From Gemmatimonadaceae bacterium (lineage in GTDB: Bacteria; Gemmatimonadota; Gemmatimonadetes; Gemmatimonadales; Gemmatimonadaceae): a stretch of 64,000 bases of DNA. The notes below the pieces were generated by a model. That model was not told the DNA's origin. It searched no databases and saw only the letters and a list, made by a program, of their open reading frames with translations. Location: NCBI GenBank assembly GCA_020853635.1, contig JADYYN010000013.1:1-64000 (forward strand), in the 5' to 3' direction. Positions 19,549 through 28,074 of this stretch are shown piece after piece (positions within the stretch are counted from its first letter, which is position 1; every line of letters starts with the position of its first letter). Made by a program: the position numbers and the translations under genes.

Positions 19549-20318
19549 CACTCCTCTGCGGAACGGCACCCACGACGCACCGGGCACTCCCCGCACTTCT
19601 TCACCCGCGCCGTGCACACCAGCGCACCGATCTCCATCAACGCCTGATTGTGCGTCCACGTCGCTTTGCCGGTGCGCGGCAGTGAGGCTTCGGCGATCGC
19701 CCAGATGGCCTTCTGGTCGCGCGCACGCTTCGGGTGCAAGCGCGGCGCGAAGTAGCGCGTGAGCACGCGTGCGACGTTCGTGTCGACCAGCGGCGTGCGA
19801 CGATAGAACGCGAAGCTCGCGACCGCACCGGCGGTGTAGGCGCCGATGCCGGGTAATCGACGCAGGTGTTCGGGGTCGGAGGGGAGTGTGGCGCGCGCGG
19901 CGTTGGATCCCGCGTCGGATTCCGCGGCACGCCGCGATCCGCTCGCAATCGCCGCATCCTCACCCCACGCCGCACTGCCATCGCGCGTGACCCGCTGCGC
20001 GAGCTTGTGCAAGTTGCGCGCACGCGCGTAGTAGCCGAGTCCTTCCCACGCCGCGAGCACGTGGCTCTCGCGAGCGGCCGCGAGCGTCTCGAGACTGGGG
20101 AATCGCGTGAGGAACCGCGCATAGAAGTCGATCACGCGCGAGACCTGCGTCTGTTGGAGCATGAGCTCCGAGACGAGGATGTGATACGGGTCGTCGGTGC
20201 GGCGCCACGGGAGATCGCGGGCGCGTCGGCGATACCATCGACGGAGTCGTGTGCCGAAGTCGGCGAGTCCTGCGGGGTCGAGGCGTGGACCGCCGGGGCG
20301 TTTTCGTCGTGCGGCCAT
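19548..20318 (-). CDS. mutY: Adenine DNA glycosylase MutY, short form without C-terminal MutT-like domain
   Basis: Removes adenine mispaired with 8-oxoguanine. The 256 residues from ATG 20318 contain SELMLQQTQVSRVI with the catalytic Glu51, the helix-hairpin-helix LPGIGAYTAGAVASFAF and Asp179 in VDTNVARVL. A complete [4Fe-4S] cluster lies at the C-terminus: Cys235, 242, 245 and 251 (C-x6-C-x2-C-x5-C). The protein stops there, whereas typical MutY has ~100 further residues forming the NUDIX-like 8-oxoG recognition domain. There is also a ~25-residue low-complexity insertion at about 117-145. The frame upstream of 20318 overlaps the neighbouring transporter gene. The stop codon lies in the arm of repeat copy 2. 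Confidence 0.88.
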   Translation of the reverse strand: MAARRKRPGGPRLDPAGLADFGTRLRRWYRRRARDLPWRRTDDPYHILVSELMLQQTQVSRVIDFYARFLTRFPSLETLAAARESHVLAAWEGLGYYARARNLHKLAQRVTRDGSAAWGEDAAIASGSRRAAESDAGSNAARATLPSDPEHLRRLPGIGAYTAGAVASFAFYRRTPLVDTNVARVLTRYFAPRLHPKRARDQKAIWAIAEASLPRTGKATWTHNQALMEIGALVCTARVKKCGECPVRRGCRSAEE

Positions 20319-20379
20319 CACAATGCGCGCGTTGCGGTCATGCCTTGCCCGAACGGACGTTCGCCGCGTCTGCCCACGC

Positions 20380-21027
20380 TCAGTGCGGATCCCACGTCGG
20401 CACCGCGGAGAACAGCCCACCCTCCACGATCAACTCGCGCGCCAGCAGCAGACCGAACGCAATACTGAGCGCACCTGCTGCCACGCGAATGCCGGTCTGG
20501 AAGCGTGCGACCTTGTGCCCGGCGTAGAGCGCCGGTGCCGCGAGGATCACCGTGACCGCGACCATACCAGCGATGGTGCCGAGCCCGAACACGAATAGAT
20601 ACGCCAGCGCTTCGAGTGTGCCGCGGATGGTGGCGAGTACCAACAGCGCGACCGCGGCCGATCCGGCGAGGCCATGCACGAGGCCGACGAGCAACGGCCG
20701 AGCGCGGCCGCTCTCCTGCGGCGCGTCATGCGAGTGCCGACGCAGGTTGTTGAAGCCGAGCAGGATCAACATGAGCGCAACGCCGAACTCGAGCCCGAGT
20801 CCCACGCGCGGCGGGATCACCAGACGGAACGCGACGATGGCGCCACCCACGAGCACCAGCGTGAGTGTATGCCCGATGCCCCAGAGCGCTCCGACCCACG
20901 CGGCCCGCTTGAGCGAACGCTCGCGCGCGACGATCGCCGTGACGGCCACGACGTGGTCGGCATCGGTCGCATGACGGAGCCCGAGCAGGGCGCCGAGGAG
21001 TATGGCTGTGAACGCGTCGGGAAGCAT
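20380..21027 (-). CDS. NicO/UreH-type membrane transporter (nickel/cobalt transporter-like)
   Basis: A 215-residue membrane protein with about six hydrophobic segments. The N-terminal LGLRHATDADHVVAVTAIV is the NiCoT/NicO signature (H-x4-D-H pattern at residues 19-25) in the first helix. A His-rich loop follows the third helix (NLRRHSHDAPQ), and GLVHGLAGSAAVALLVL is typical of the UreH/HupE-like group. Likely substrate is a divalent transition metal, with nickel or cobalt most probable; cobalt would fit the B12-dependent genes in this window. The ATG at 21027 was chosen because the upstream frame is antisense-like. Confidence 0.82.
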   Translation of the reverse strand: MLPDAFTAILLGALLGLRHATDADHVVAVTAIVARERSLKRAAWVGALWGIGHTLTLVLVGGAIVAFRLVIPPRVGLGLEFGVALMLILLGFNNLRRHSHDAPQESGRARPLLVGLVHGLAGSAAVALLVLATIRGTLEALAYLFVFGLGTIAGMVAVTVILAAPALYAGHKVARFQTGIRVAAGALSIAFGLLLARELIVEGGLFSAVPTWDPH

Positions 21028-21038
21028 CGACGCGGAAT

Positions 21039-21707
21039 CTAGCGCATCGCGTCGTAGGCGCTGTAGTGCGAGACGAGCATCCGTTTGCCCTCGGCGATCA
21101 CTTCGGTGCGCATCTCGGGCGGCACCTGGAACGCGAGGTGGACCATCGCGTGCACGATGGCGACGGAGACCATCGCCGAGGCCATGCGCTGCGGCGGCAG
21201 CATGCGCGGGTACCGCACGGCGAGGAACTTCCCCACGTGCCCGGCAATCGCCTGGTTGAGCGCATCGCTGATCGCGGGGCAATTGCGCGAGACCGCTTCC
21301 TGTACGGCGCCGAACGCCGGCGTGCGCTCGATGAAGTGCATCTGCGCCGAGAGCACGCGCTCGAACAGTTCCTCGGCGGGCAGGTGCGCGAGTTCGAGCG
21401 GCATCGCCTCCTCGTTCGTCTCGCGCATCCGGTCGGCGTAACGTCGGCCGAGCGCCTCGACCACTGCATCCTTGTTTGGGAAGAAGTGGTAGAGCGACCC
21501 CACACTCGCCCCGGCGCGATCGGCGATGGCCTGCATGGAGACCGCGCCGACGGACTGCTCCACGAAGACCGCCTCGGCGGCATCGAGAATCTGGTCGACC
21601 CGCCGCTGCCCACGTTCCTGCTGAGGGGCACGCGGAGCGCGCGCATCTATTGATGCGTGCTCTCCTGTCGATGTCAGCTGCGTGTCGAGCGTTGTGTGGT
21701 CTGCCAT
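21039..21707 (-). CDS. TetR family repressor of the adjacent efflux operon
   Basis: A 222-residue protein. The HTH lies at about residues 35-80 (RVDQILDAAEAVFVE, VSMQAIADRAGASVGSLYHFFPNKDAVVEAL), with a divergent ligand-binding C-terminal domain. The first ~25 residues are a polar extension. It is divergent from the TolC/MFP/RND operon. The 132-bp intergenic region holds a strong promoter inside a 14-bp inverted repeat, so this protein very probably represses the pump and itself. The inducer is unknown. Confidence 0.92.
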   Translation of the reverse strand: MADHTTLDTQLTSTGEHASIDARAPRAPQQERGQRRVDQILDAAEAVFVEQSVGAVSMQAIADRAGASVGSLYHFFPNKDAVVEALGRRYADRMRETNEEAMPLELAHLPAEELFERVLSAQMHFIERTPAFGAVQEAVSRNCPAISDALNQAIAGHVGKFLAVRYPRMLPPQRMASAMVSVAIVHAMVHLAFQVPPEMRTEVIAEGKRMLVSHYSAYDAMR

Positions 21708-21719
21708 ACGCCTCAAAAA

Positions 21720-21766
21720 TAGAGGCCTTCCTCCACTATTGACAAGTAGAGGAAGCCCTCTAATAC
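21720..21766 (+). promoter_or_regulatory. Efflux operon promoter overlapped by a TetR-type operator
   Basis: TTGACA at 21739-21744 and TAATAC at 21761-21766 are separated by 16 bp, a near-consensus sigma-70 promoter reading toward the TolC gene. TAGAGGCCTTCCTC (21720-21733) and GAGGAAGCCCTCTA (21749-21762) are inverted-repeat arms with one mismatch; they bracket the -35 and fill the spacer. A further TAGAGG half-site follows at 21779. Confidence 0.78.
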
Positions 21767-21839
21767 TTCTCGCCGTACTAGAGGATTCTCTCGAGAACTG
21801 TCGGCGCCTCCTCGGGCCACCCCTCTGACCGCCGGACCG

Positions 21840-23222
21840 ATGGACTCTCCTCCGAAGACGCGCCGCCGCAACCGCATCGACCGCCGGGTCGCCCTGGTGG
21901 CCATCCTTTCCGTCCTTTCGTCGCCGTTGGCCGCGCAGTCGCGGGTGGTCGACGACTACGTCACCCTCGGCCTCAAACAGAACCTCGGGATTCGCCAGGA
22001 GGACCTCGAGGTGCGAAAGAGCAGTGCGGTGCTCAAGGAAGCGCGCGCGAACTTCCTGCCCTCGGCGACGATCAACGCCCGCAACTCCAGCGTGCGCGGC
22101 AACCAGATCGACTTCGGCGAGTTCATCAACCCGGTGTTCACGGCGCTCAACCAGCTCACCGGCACGGCGAACTTCCCGACCGACGTCGTGCTGCGATTGC
22201 CTCTCCGGCAAGAGACGAGCATCCGGCTGGCGCAGCCGATCTTCCAGCCCGCCGCGTTCGCCGGCTATCGCGCTGCGGGTGCGGCCCGTGATGCGCAGTC
22301 GGCCAGTCGCGATGCGCGGGTCACGCAGGTCGCAGCCGAGATCCGGTCGGCGTATCTGCAGCACGCGAAGGCGCGACGTCTCGCCGAACTCCGCGCCGCG
22401 ACGCGGTTGCTGCTCGAAGAACAGGTACGGGTGATGTCGCGGCTCATCGATGCGGGCCGTGCGACACCGGACGCGCTCTCGCGCGCCCGCGCCGAGTTGA
22501 GCGACGCGGTACAGCGCGAAGCGGAAGCGGCGCAGTTGGTGGACGCCTCGCGCCAAGCCTTCAACATGATGCTCGCGCAGCCACTCGAGACTCCGATCGA
22601 CTTCGTCGCGGATTCAGCGATGGGCTTCACGGCGATGCCGACGCTCGACGCCGCGATCGCCTCGGGCACGGCGCAGCGCGCCGAACTCCGCGCACTCACC
22701 GCGGCGGAGAAGGCTGCGGTGGCGCAGCGGCGGCTCGCGCAGAGTGCGTTCCTGCCGAATGTGGCGCTCGCGGTCGACTACGGTGTGCAAGGCAACGAGT
22801 ACCGCTTCGCGAGTGACGCGGACTTCACGACGATCAGCGTGGTCGCCTCGTGGAACCTCTTCAACGGCGGCCGCGACGCTGCGCGCGCGGAACAGGCGGG
22901 GCTCGAAGCGCAGCGGATCGCCCTGCGGTCCGACGACGCCAAACGCGGCGTGGAGCTGCAGGTCCGCCTCGCCTGGCAGTCGGCCGAGGTTGCACGCGCG
23001 GCGATCGCGACGGCCGAGGATCAGCGCGTGGCCGCGGCTCGCACGCACGAGCTCGTTCGTCGCAGAGCAGAAGAAGGTCTTGCGAGCCCGCTGGAGTTGA
23101 GTCAGGCGCGCACACAGCTCACCGCGGCGGAGCTGAACGCCGTGTTCACCACCTACGACTACTACCTGCGGCGTGTGGAGCTTGATCGCGCGGCCGCGCT
23201 CTATCCGAGGGCCACCCCGTGA
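21840..23222 (+). CDS. TolC-family outer membrane efflux protein
   Basis: A 460-residue protein with a signal peptide (VALVAILSVLSSPLAAQS). Two long helical repeats have the outer membrane efflux protein pattern (LGLKQNLGIRQEDLEVRKSSAVLKEARANFLPS in the first; ALTAAEKAAVAQRRLAQSAFLPNVALAVDYG in the second). It forms the trimeric outer-membrane channel of the tripartite pump encoded by the next two genes. The operon order is TolC, adaptor, RND, and the adaptor GTG overlaps this stop. Confidence 0.93.
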   Translation: MDSPPKTRRRNRIDRRVALVAILSVLSSPLAAQSRVVDDYVTLGLKQNLGIRQEDLEVRKSSAVLKEARANFLPSATINARNSSVRGNQIDFGEFINPVFTALNQLTGTANFPTDVVLRLPLRQETSIRLAQPIFQPAAFAGYRAAGAARDAQSASRDARVTQVAAEIRSAYLQHAKARRLAELRAATRLLLEEQVRVMSRLIDAGRATPDALSRARAELSDAVQREAEAAQLVDASRQAFNMMLAQPLETPIDFVADSAMGFTAMPTLDAAIASGTAQRAELRALTAAEKAAVAQRRLAQSAFLPNVALAVDYGVQGNEYRFASDADFTTISVVASWNLFNGGRDAARAEQAGLEAQRIALRSDDAKRGVELQVRLAWQSAEVARAAIATAEDQRVAAARTHELVRRRAEEGLASPLELSQARTQLTAAELNAVFTTYDYYLRRVELDRAAALYPRATP

Positions 23223-24322
23223 GCCAGCAGACCATCGTCCCGCCGCGCGCGCGCCTTTTGCGCGCATCATCTCTCCCGCTCGCGGCGATCCTGTTCGCCG
23301 TGGCTGCCTGCGGTGGCGCCGACGCGTCGCCCGCCAAGGAGGACGCGGCGATCATCCCGGTGCGCGTGGTGACTCCGGAGTACCGTCGTACACAACCGCC
23401 GATCGTGCTCACGGGCACCTTGGGCGCCAAGGAAGAGATCCCATTGGCGTTCAAGATCGGCGGTGTGGTCGCGAAGGTGTCAGTTGAAGCAGGGCAGGCG
23501 GTGCGTGAGGGCGACGTGCTCGCCGAACTCTCGCTCGCGGAGATCGACGCCCAGGTGTCGGCGGCGCGCGAAGGGCGCGATAAGGCGAAGCGCGACTACG
23601 ACCGCGCGATGAAGTTGCTCGCAGACAGCGTGGTCACCGCAGCACAGGCTGAAGACGCGCGCACCGGCTTGGATGTCGCGGAGGCACAGTTACGCGCGGC
23701 GGAGTTCAACCAGCGGTATGCGGTGGTGCGTGCGACCGCGGATGGTGTGGTGCTCCGGCGGCATCTCGAGGTGGGCCAGCTGGTGGGACCCGGCGCGCCG
23801 GTGCTGGTGCTGCGCACGGAGCGGAAGGGACTCGTGTTGCGCGCCGCCGCCGCTGATCGCGACGCGGTGCGCCTCAAGGAAGGTGATGTCGCGAAGGTCA
23901 CCTTCGATGCCTTCCCCGAGCGGAGCTTCAACGGGCGCGTGGAGCGCGTCGCCGTCTCGGCGACACCAGGCACCGGCACGTACGAGACGGAGATCGCCGT
24001 GAGTACGAGCGGGGCGCGTCTCGCGTCGGGGCTCATCGGGCGGGCGACGTTGCAGACGCGTTCGGCGACGGCGCTGCCGACCATCCCTGCAGAAGCCCTG
24101 CTGGAAGTGGACGGCGACATGGCCAGCGTGTTCGTGCTCGCTGGTGCGGCGAACGACGCAGCACCGACGGTCCGTCGCATCGTCGTGCGCGTGGCCTTCC
24201 TCACTGACGCCGACGCGGCGATCGCGTCGGGCCTCGACTCCTCCATGCGCGTGGTCACCGCCGGTGCGACGCGGCTCTCGGATGGCGCGCGTGTGTCGAT
24301 CACAGCGGAGCGTGCGCCGTGA
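23219..24322 (+). CDS. RND efflux periplasmic adaptor (membrane fusion lipoprotein)
   Basis: A 367-residue HlyD/AcrA-type protein. The N-terminal signal ends in the lipobox FAVAAC with Cys31, so it is probably anchored in the inner membrane by a lipid. A biotinyl-lipoyl half-motif (IPLAFKIGGVVAKVSVEAGQAVREGD) comes first, then an alpha-hairpin, the second half-motif (VVRATADGVVLRRHLEVGQLVGPG), and beta-barrel and membrane-proximal domains. It bridges TolC and the RND pump. The start is GTG 23219, overlapping the previous stop. Confidence 0.93.
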   Translation: MSQQTIVPPRARLLRASSLPLAAILFAVAACGGADASPAKEDAAIIPVRVVTPEYRRTQPPIVLTGTLGAKEEIPLAFKIGGVVAKVSVEAGQAVREGDVLAELSLAEIDAQVSAAREGRDKAKRDYDRAMKLLADSVVTAAQAEDARTGLDVAEAQLRAAEFNQRYAVVRATADGVVLRRHLEVGQLVGPGAPVLVLRTERKGLVLRAAAADRDAVRLKEGDVAKVTFDAFPERSFNGRVERVAVSATPGTGTYETEIAVSTSGARLASGLIGRATLQTRSATALPTIPAEALLEVDGDMASVFVLAGAANDAAPTVRRIVVRVAFLTDADAAIASGLDSSMRVVTAGATRLSDGARVSITAERAP

Positions 24323-27300
24323 GGATCGCGGAGTTCTCAGTCAAGAACCGACAGTTCACGCTCATCGCATTCATCGCGCTGCTGGCGATGGGGTTCTACT
24401 CCATCACCACCATCCCGCGCGCCGAAGACCCCACGTTCCCCATCCCGATCTACCCCATCACGGTGGTCTATCCCGGCGCAACGCCGACGGACCTCGAGCA
24501 GCTCGTCGTGGATCCGATCGAGGACAAGGTGCGGGCGCTCGAGGGTCTGGTGAACGTCAAGACGGTCATCGAGGACGGACTCGCGATCGTGCTGCCGGAG
24601 TTCGAGGTCTCGGTCGATGCCGATCGCAAGTACGACGAGGTCGTGCGCGAGATCAACGCGCTGCGGCCCAGTCTCCCTCAGGACCTCGCCGTCCTCGAGG
24701 TGAAGCGCATCAACGCGTCGGACGTGAACATCGCGCAGTTCGCGCTCGTGTCCGAGACGGCACCCTTCAGTGAGCTCGACCGGGTCGCACGCAAGTTCCG
24801 CGACGATCTCGCGCGGGTGAACGGGATCAAGGAAGCCGACACGTTCGGCTATCCGCGGCGTGAGGTGCGCGTGGCACTCGATGCGGGCCGACTCGCGAAG
24901 CTGCGCATCCCGCTGGGCCAGGTGTTGCAGGCCATCGGCGGGGAGAGTGTGAACATCCCAGGCGGCAGCGTCGATGCCGGCAAGCGGCGGTTCAACGTGA
25001 AGACCAGCGGTAGTTACCGCTCGCTCGACGAAGTGCGTGAGACGGTCATCGGTGGCGCGCAAGGCGGAACGGTCCGCGTGCAGGACGTCGCCGAGGTGAG
25101 CTGGGCATACGAAGAAGCCACCTCGCTCGCGCGGCTCGATGGAAAGCGTGCGGTGTGGGTGGTGGCGAACATGCAGGAACGGCAGAACATCATGGCCGTG
25201 CGGGACAAGATCTGGGCGGTCGCCGACGCTGTCGAGGCCGATCTCCCGGCCGGCATCGTCCTCGAACGCCCGTTCGATCAGAGCAAGAACGTGCAGGCGC
25301 GGCTCTCGCGTCTGGGCACGGACTTCGTGATCGCGATCCTGCTCGTGCTGTTGACCCTGCTCCCGCTGGGCTTCCGCGCCGCGGGCATCGTGATGGTGAG
25401 CCTCCCGCTCTCTCTCGCGATCGGTCTCACGTTGCTCAAGACCGTCGGGTACACGATCAATCAGCTCTCCATCGTCGGGTTCGTAATCGCCTTGGGCCTG
25501 CTGGTGGACGACTCGATCGTGGTGGTGGAGAACATCGCGCGCTTCCTCCGCGAGGGGAAATCACGGACCGAGGCGGCGATCGCCGCAACACAGCAGATCT
25601 TCGTCGCGGTGCTCGGCACCACGGCTACGCTGGTGTTCGCGTTCCTGCCCATCCTCATGCTGCCGGGGACGGCGGGCAAGTTCATCCGCTCGATGCCGTC
25701 CGCGGTGGTGCTGACCATCCTGGCGTCACTCATCGTCTCGCTCACGGTGATCCCGTTCCTCGCCAGTGTGTTCCTCAAGGAAGAGGAGGACGAGCATGGG
25801 AACGTCTTCCTGCGCGCTCTGAACCGCGGCATCGACGCCACGTATGGTAAGTGGCTAAACCAGGCACTTGCGTATCCCTGGCGCACGCTCGCGGTCGCGG
25901 CGGTGCTGTTCATCGCGTCCGTAGCGCTCGTGCCGAGCATCGGGTTCTCGCTGTTCCCGAAGGCGGGAACGCCGCAGTTCTTGGTATCGGTCGCCGCCCC
26001 GGATGGCTCGTCACTGGCCGTGACCGACTCGGCGGTGCGTTTCGCCGAACGGACCATCGCCGCGCGGCCGGAAGTGCAGCATGTGCACGCGAACGTCGGT
26101 CGCGGCAATCCCAAGATCTACTACAACATCAACTCGCAGAGCGAGCGTACCACGTACGGCGAGCTGTTCGTGCTCATCGACGAGTACCACGCCGAGCGCA
26201 CGCCGGCCATGCTGGATGAGTTCCGTGCGGTGTTCGATGCGTACCCCGAGGCGCGTATCGAGGTGAAGGAGTTCGAGAACGGTCCTCCGATCGAGGCACC
26301 GATCGAACTGCGCGTCACCGGCGACAACCACGACTCGTTGCGCGCCATCGCCACCCGCCTCGAGGCGCTGATGATCGCGCACGAAGGCACCCGCGACGTG
26401 GTGAATCCGCTGCGCATCGCGCGCACGGACCTCGCGCTCAAGCTCGACCGTGCGAAAGCCGGTCTGCTTGGCGTGCCCACGGCGGAGATGGACCGTGCGG
26501 TGCGCTTCGGTCTCGCGGGGCTCACAGCGGGACGGTTCCGCGACGTGGATGGCGAGGAGTACGGTGTGACCCTTCGGCTGCCCGGCGACACGCGGAAGGA
26601 CGCGTCGGCGCTGTCGCAGCTCTGGGTGGGGAGCGTGACTGGGGCGCAGGTTCCGTTGCGCCAGCTCGCCGGGTTCGAGTTCCAGACCTCGGCGCCGCGC
26701 ATCCAGCACTTCGATGGTGAGCGCGCGGTGACCGTCAACTCGCAGGTGCGCACGGGCTACAACACGGACCGTGTGACACGTGCTTTGCTGGCCAAGCTCG
26801 ACAGCTTCCCGCTACCGCAGGGCTACAAGATCACGGCGGCGGGCGAGATCGCGAGCCGCGAGGAGAGCTTCGGCGGACTCGGTGCGGCGATCCTGATTGC
26901 GACGTTCGGTGTCTTGATGATCCTCGTGCTCGAGTTTAAGACCTTCCGCGGCATGCTGATCGTCTCGAGCGTGATCCCGCTCGGCGTGATCGGCGGGCTC
27001 GTCGCGCTCTGGCTCACCGGCTACACGCTGAGCTTCACCGCAGTGATCGGGTTCGTGGCGCTCATCGGCATCGAAATCAAGAACTCGATCCTGCTCGTGG
27101 ACTTCACGAATCAACTTCGTGAGACCGGGCTCGGATTGCGCGAGGCGATCGAACGGGCGGGCAAGATCCGGTTCGTGCCCATCGTCCTCACCTCGGCGAC
27201 GGCGATCGGCGGACTGATGCCGCTGGCGGTGCAGGGGAGTTCGCTGTATTCGCCGCTGGCGGTCGTGATCATCGGCGGGTTGGTGAGTTCGACGTTGCTC

Positions 27301-27408
27301 AGCCGACTCGTGACGCCGGTGCTGTACGAGCTGCTCCCGCCGATGCCCGGTGATACGGCTCGTCCCTCGCCACACACGGTTGGTCAACTCGTCGAAACCG
27401 TCTCCTGA
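24319..27408 (+). CDS. RND efflux transporter, inner-membrane subunit (AcrB/MdtB-like)
   Basis: A 1029-residue proton-driven exporter with the AcrB layout: TM1 (FTLIAFIALLAMGFYSITTIP), a large periplasmic porter domain, the TM2-6 block with GLLVDDSIVVVENIARFLREG carrying the proton-relay acidic pair, TM7, a second porter domain, and a C-terminal block with VIGFVALIGIEIKNSILLVDFTNQLRE. The length is normal for the family. The substrate is not predictable; the pump is closest in pattern to the multidrug and small-molecule HAE branch, not the heavy-metal branch. The GTG overlaps the adaptor stop. An intrinsic terminator follows at 27425. Confidence 0.95.
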   Translation: MRIAEFSVKNRQFTLIAFIALLAMGFYSITTIPRAEDPTFPIPIYPITVVYPGATPTDLEQLVVDPIEDKVRALEGLVNVKTVIEDGLAIVLPEFEVSVDADRKYDEVVREINALRPSLPQDLAVLEVKRINASDVNIAQFALVSETAPFSELDRVARKFRDDLARVNGIKEADTFGYPRREVRVALDAGRLAKLRIPLGQVLQAIGGESVNIPGGSVDAGKRRFNVKTSGSYRSLDEVRETVIGGAQGGTVRVQDVAEVSWAYEEATSLARLDGKRAVWVVANMQERQNIMAVRDKIWAVADAVEADLPAGIVLERPFDQSKNVQARLSRLGTDFVIAILLVLLTLLPLGFRAAGIVMVSLPLSLAIGLTLLKTVGYTINQLSIVGFVIALGLLVDDSIVVVENIARFLREGKSRTEAAIAATQQIFVAVLGTTATLVFAFLPILMLPGTAGKFIRSMPSAVVLTILASLIVSLTVIPFLASVFLKEEEDEHGNVFLRALNRGIDATYGKWLNQALAYPWRTLAVAAVLFIASVALVPSIGFSLFPKAGTPQFLVSVAAPDGSSLAVTDSAVRFAERTIAARPEVQHVHANVGRGNPKIYYNINSQSERTTYGELFVLIDEYHAERTPAMLDEFRAVFDAYPEARIEVKEFENGPPIEAPIELRVTGDNHDSLRAIATRLEALMIAHEGTRDVVNPLRIARTDLALKLDRAKAGLLGVPTAEMDRAVRFGLAGLTAGRFRDVDGEEYGVTLRLPGDTRKDASALSQLWVGSVTGAQVPLRQLAGFEFQTSAPRIQHFDGERAVTVNSQVRTGYNTDRVTRALLAKLDSFPLPQGYKITAAGEIASREESFGGLGAAILIATFGVLMILVLEFKTFRGMLIVSSVIPLGVIGGLVALWLTGYTLSFTAVIGFVALIGIEIKNSILLVDFTNQLRETGLGLREAIERAGKIRFVPIVLTSATAIGGLMPLAVQGSSLYSPLAVVIIGGLVSSTLLSRLVTPVLYELLPPMPGDTARPSPHTVGQLVETVS

Positions 27409-27424
27409 CTCGGCCCGTCTGAGT

Positions 27425-27466
27425 GGGCATCGCGGCGCATCAGGCGTCGCGATGCCCATTCTTCGT
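27425..27466 (+). terminator. Intrinsic terminator of the efflux operon
   Basis: GGGCATCGCGGCGC (27425-27438) pairs with GCGTCGCGATGCCC (27444-27457) with one G-U wobble and a 5-nt loop, followed by ATTCTTCGTTT. It lies 16 bp after the RND stop. Confidence 0.85.
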
Positions 27467-27481
27467 TTCGGAGATCCGTCC

Positions 27482-28039
27482 ATGATTCGCACCACCGCGT
27501 TGCTGCGCTCGATCCGAACGGCGCTCACGTTGAGCGTGCTCACCGCACTTCTCGCCGAGCCAGTCGTCGCACAGTCGGCGAAACGACCGCTGGAGCTCCG
27601 TGTTCAGGTGGCGGGCGTGACCGTCGGCGATGACTTCACGAACATCTCCGCGTCGCTTCCTGGCGCGCTCGCGTTCGCGTGGTACCTGACACCGCGTGTC
27701 GCGCTCGAGCCGCGCGCCGGCATCGCGTTCAACTCCGTCGAGGTAACTCCGGGCGACAAGCGCAGCGGCGGGTCGTACTCGCTCGGCGCGTTCGTGCCAC
27801 TCTATCTGCGTGCGGATGGCGGTCGCAGCGGTCTCTTCATCGCACCCGGAATCGCCGTGACCGATCTGTTCGGGGACTTCGATGGCCCGCGCGTGGTGCA
27901 GGGTGGACTCGACGTCGGACTCAAGCGTCGGATGGGCGAGCGCATGGCGACACGCTGGGCGCTGGAGCTGCGCGACCGGGACAGTGACGACGAGGTAACC
28001 GTCGGCGGATCGTTCGGCCTGTCGTTCTTCTGGCGCTAA
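27482..28039 (+). CDS. Outer-membrane beta-barrel-like protein
   Basis: A 185-residue protein with a signal peptide (ALTLSVLTALLAEPVVAQS, cut after VAQ). Its alternating short strands and a C-terminal Phe-rich ending (VGGSFGLSFFWR) are typical of small outer-membrane barrels. No specific family is recognised. It follows the efflux operon terminator, so it probably has its own promoter or depends on read-through. The upstream in-frame codons (27350 on) run through the terminator and are not likely to be coding. Confidence 0.7.
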   Translation: MIRTTALLRSIRTALTLSVLTALLAEPVVAQSAKRPLELRVQVAGVTVGDDFTNISASLPGALAFAWYLTPRVALEPRAGIAFNSVEVTPGDKRSGGSYSLGAFVPLYLRADGGRSGLFIAPGIAVTDLFGDFDGPRVVQGGLDVGLKRRMGERMATRWALELRDRDSDDEVTVGGSFGLSFFWR

Positions 28040-28045
28040 GGACCT

Positions 28046-28068
28046 GCGTCGACCGCGCGCGTCGACGC
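28046..28068. terminator. Hairpin between convergent genes
   Basis: GCGTCGAC (28046-28053) and GTCGACGC (28061-28068) form a perfect 8-bp stem around CGCGCGC, in the 35-bp gap between two convergent genes. No U-tract follows on either strand. It may act as a bidirectional terminator or be chance. Confidence 0.4.
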
Positions 28069-28074
28069 GACGCG

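Noticed and set aside
21708..22556. 505-codon extension of the TetR frame beyond its ATG
   Set aside because: It runs through the promoter/operator and antisense to the TolC gene. The HTH protein is complete from 21707.
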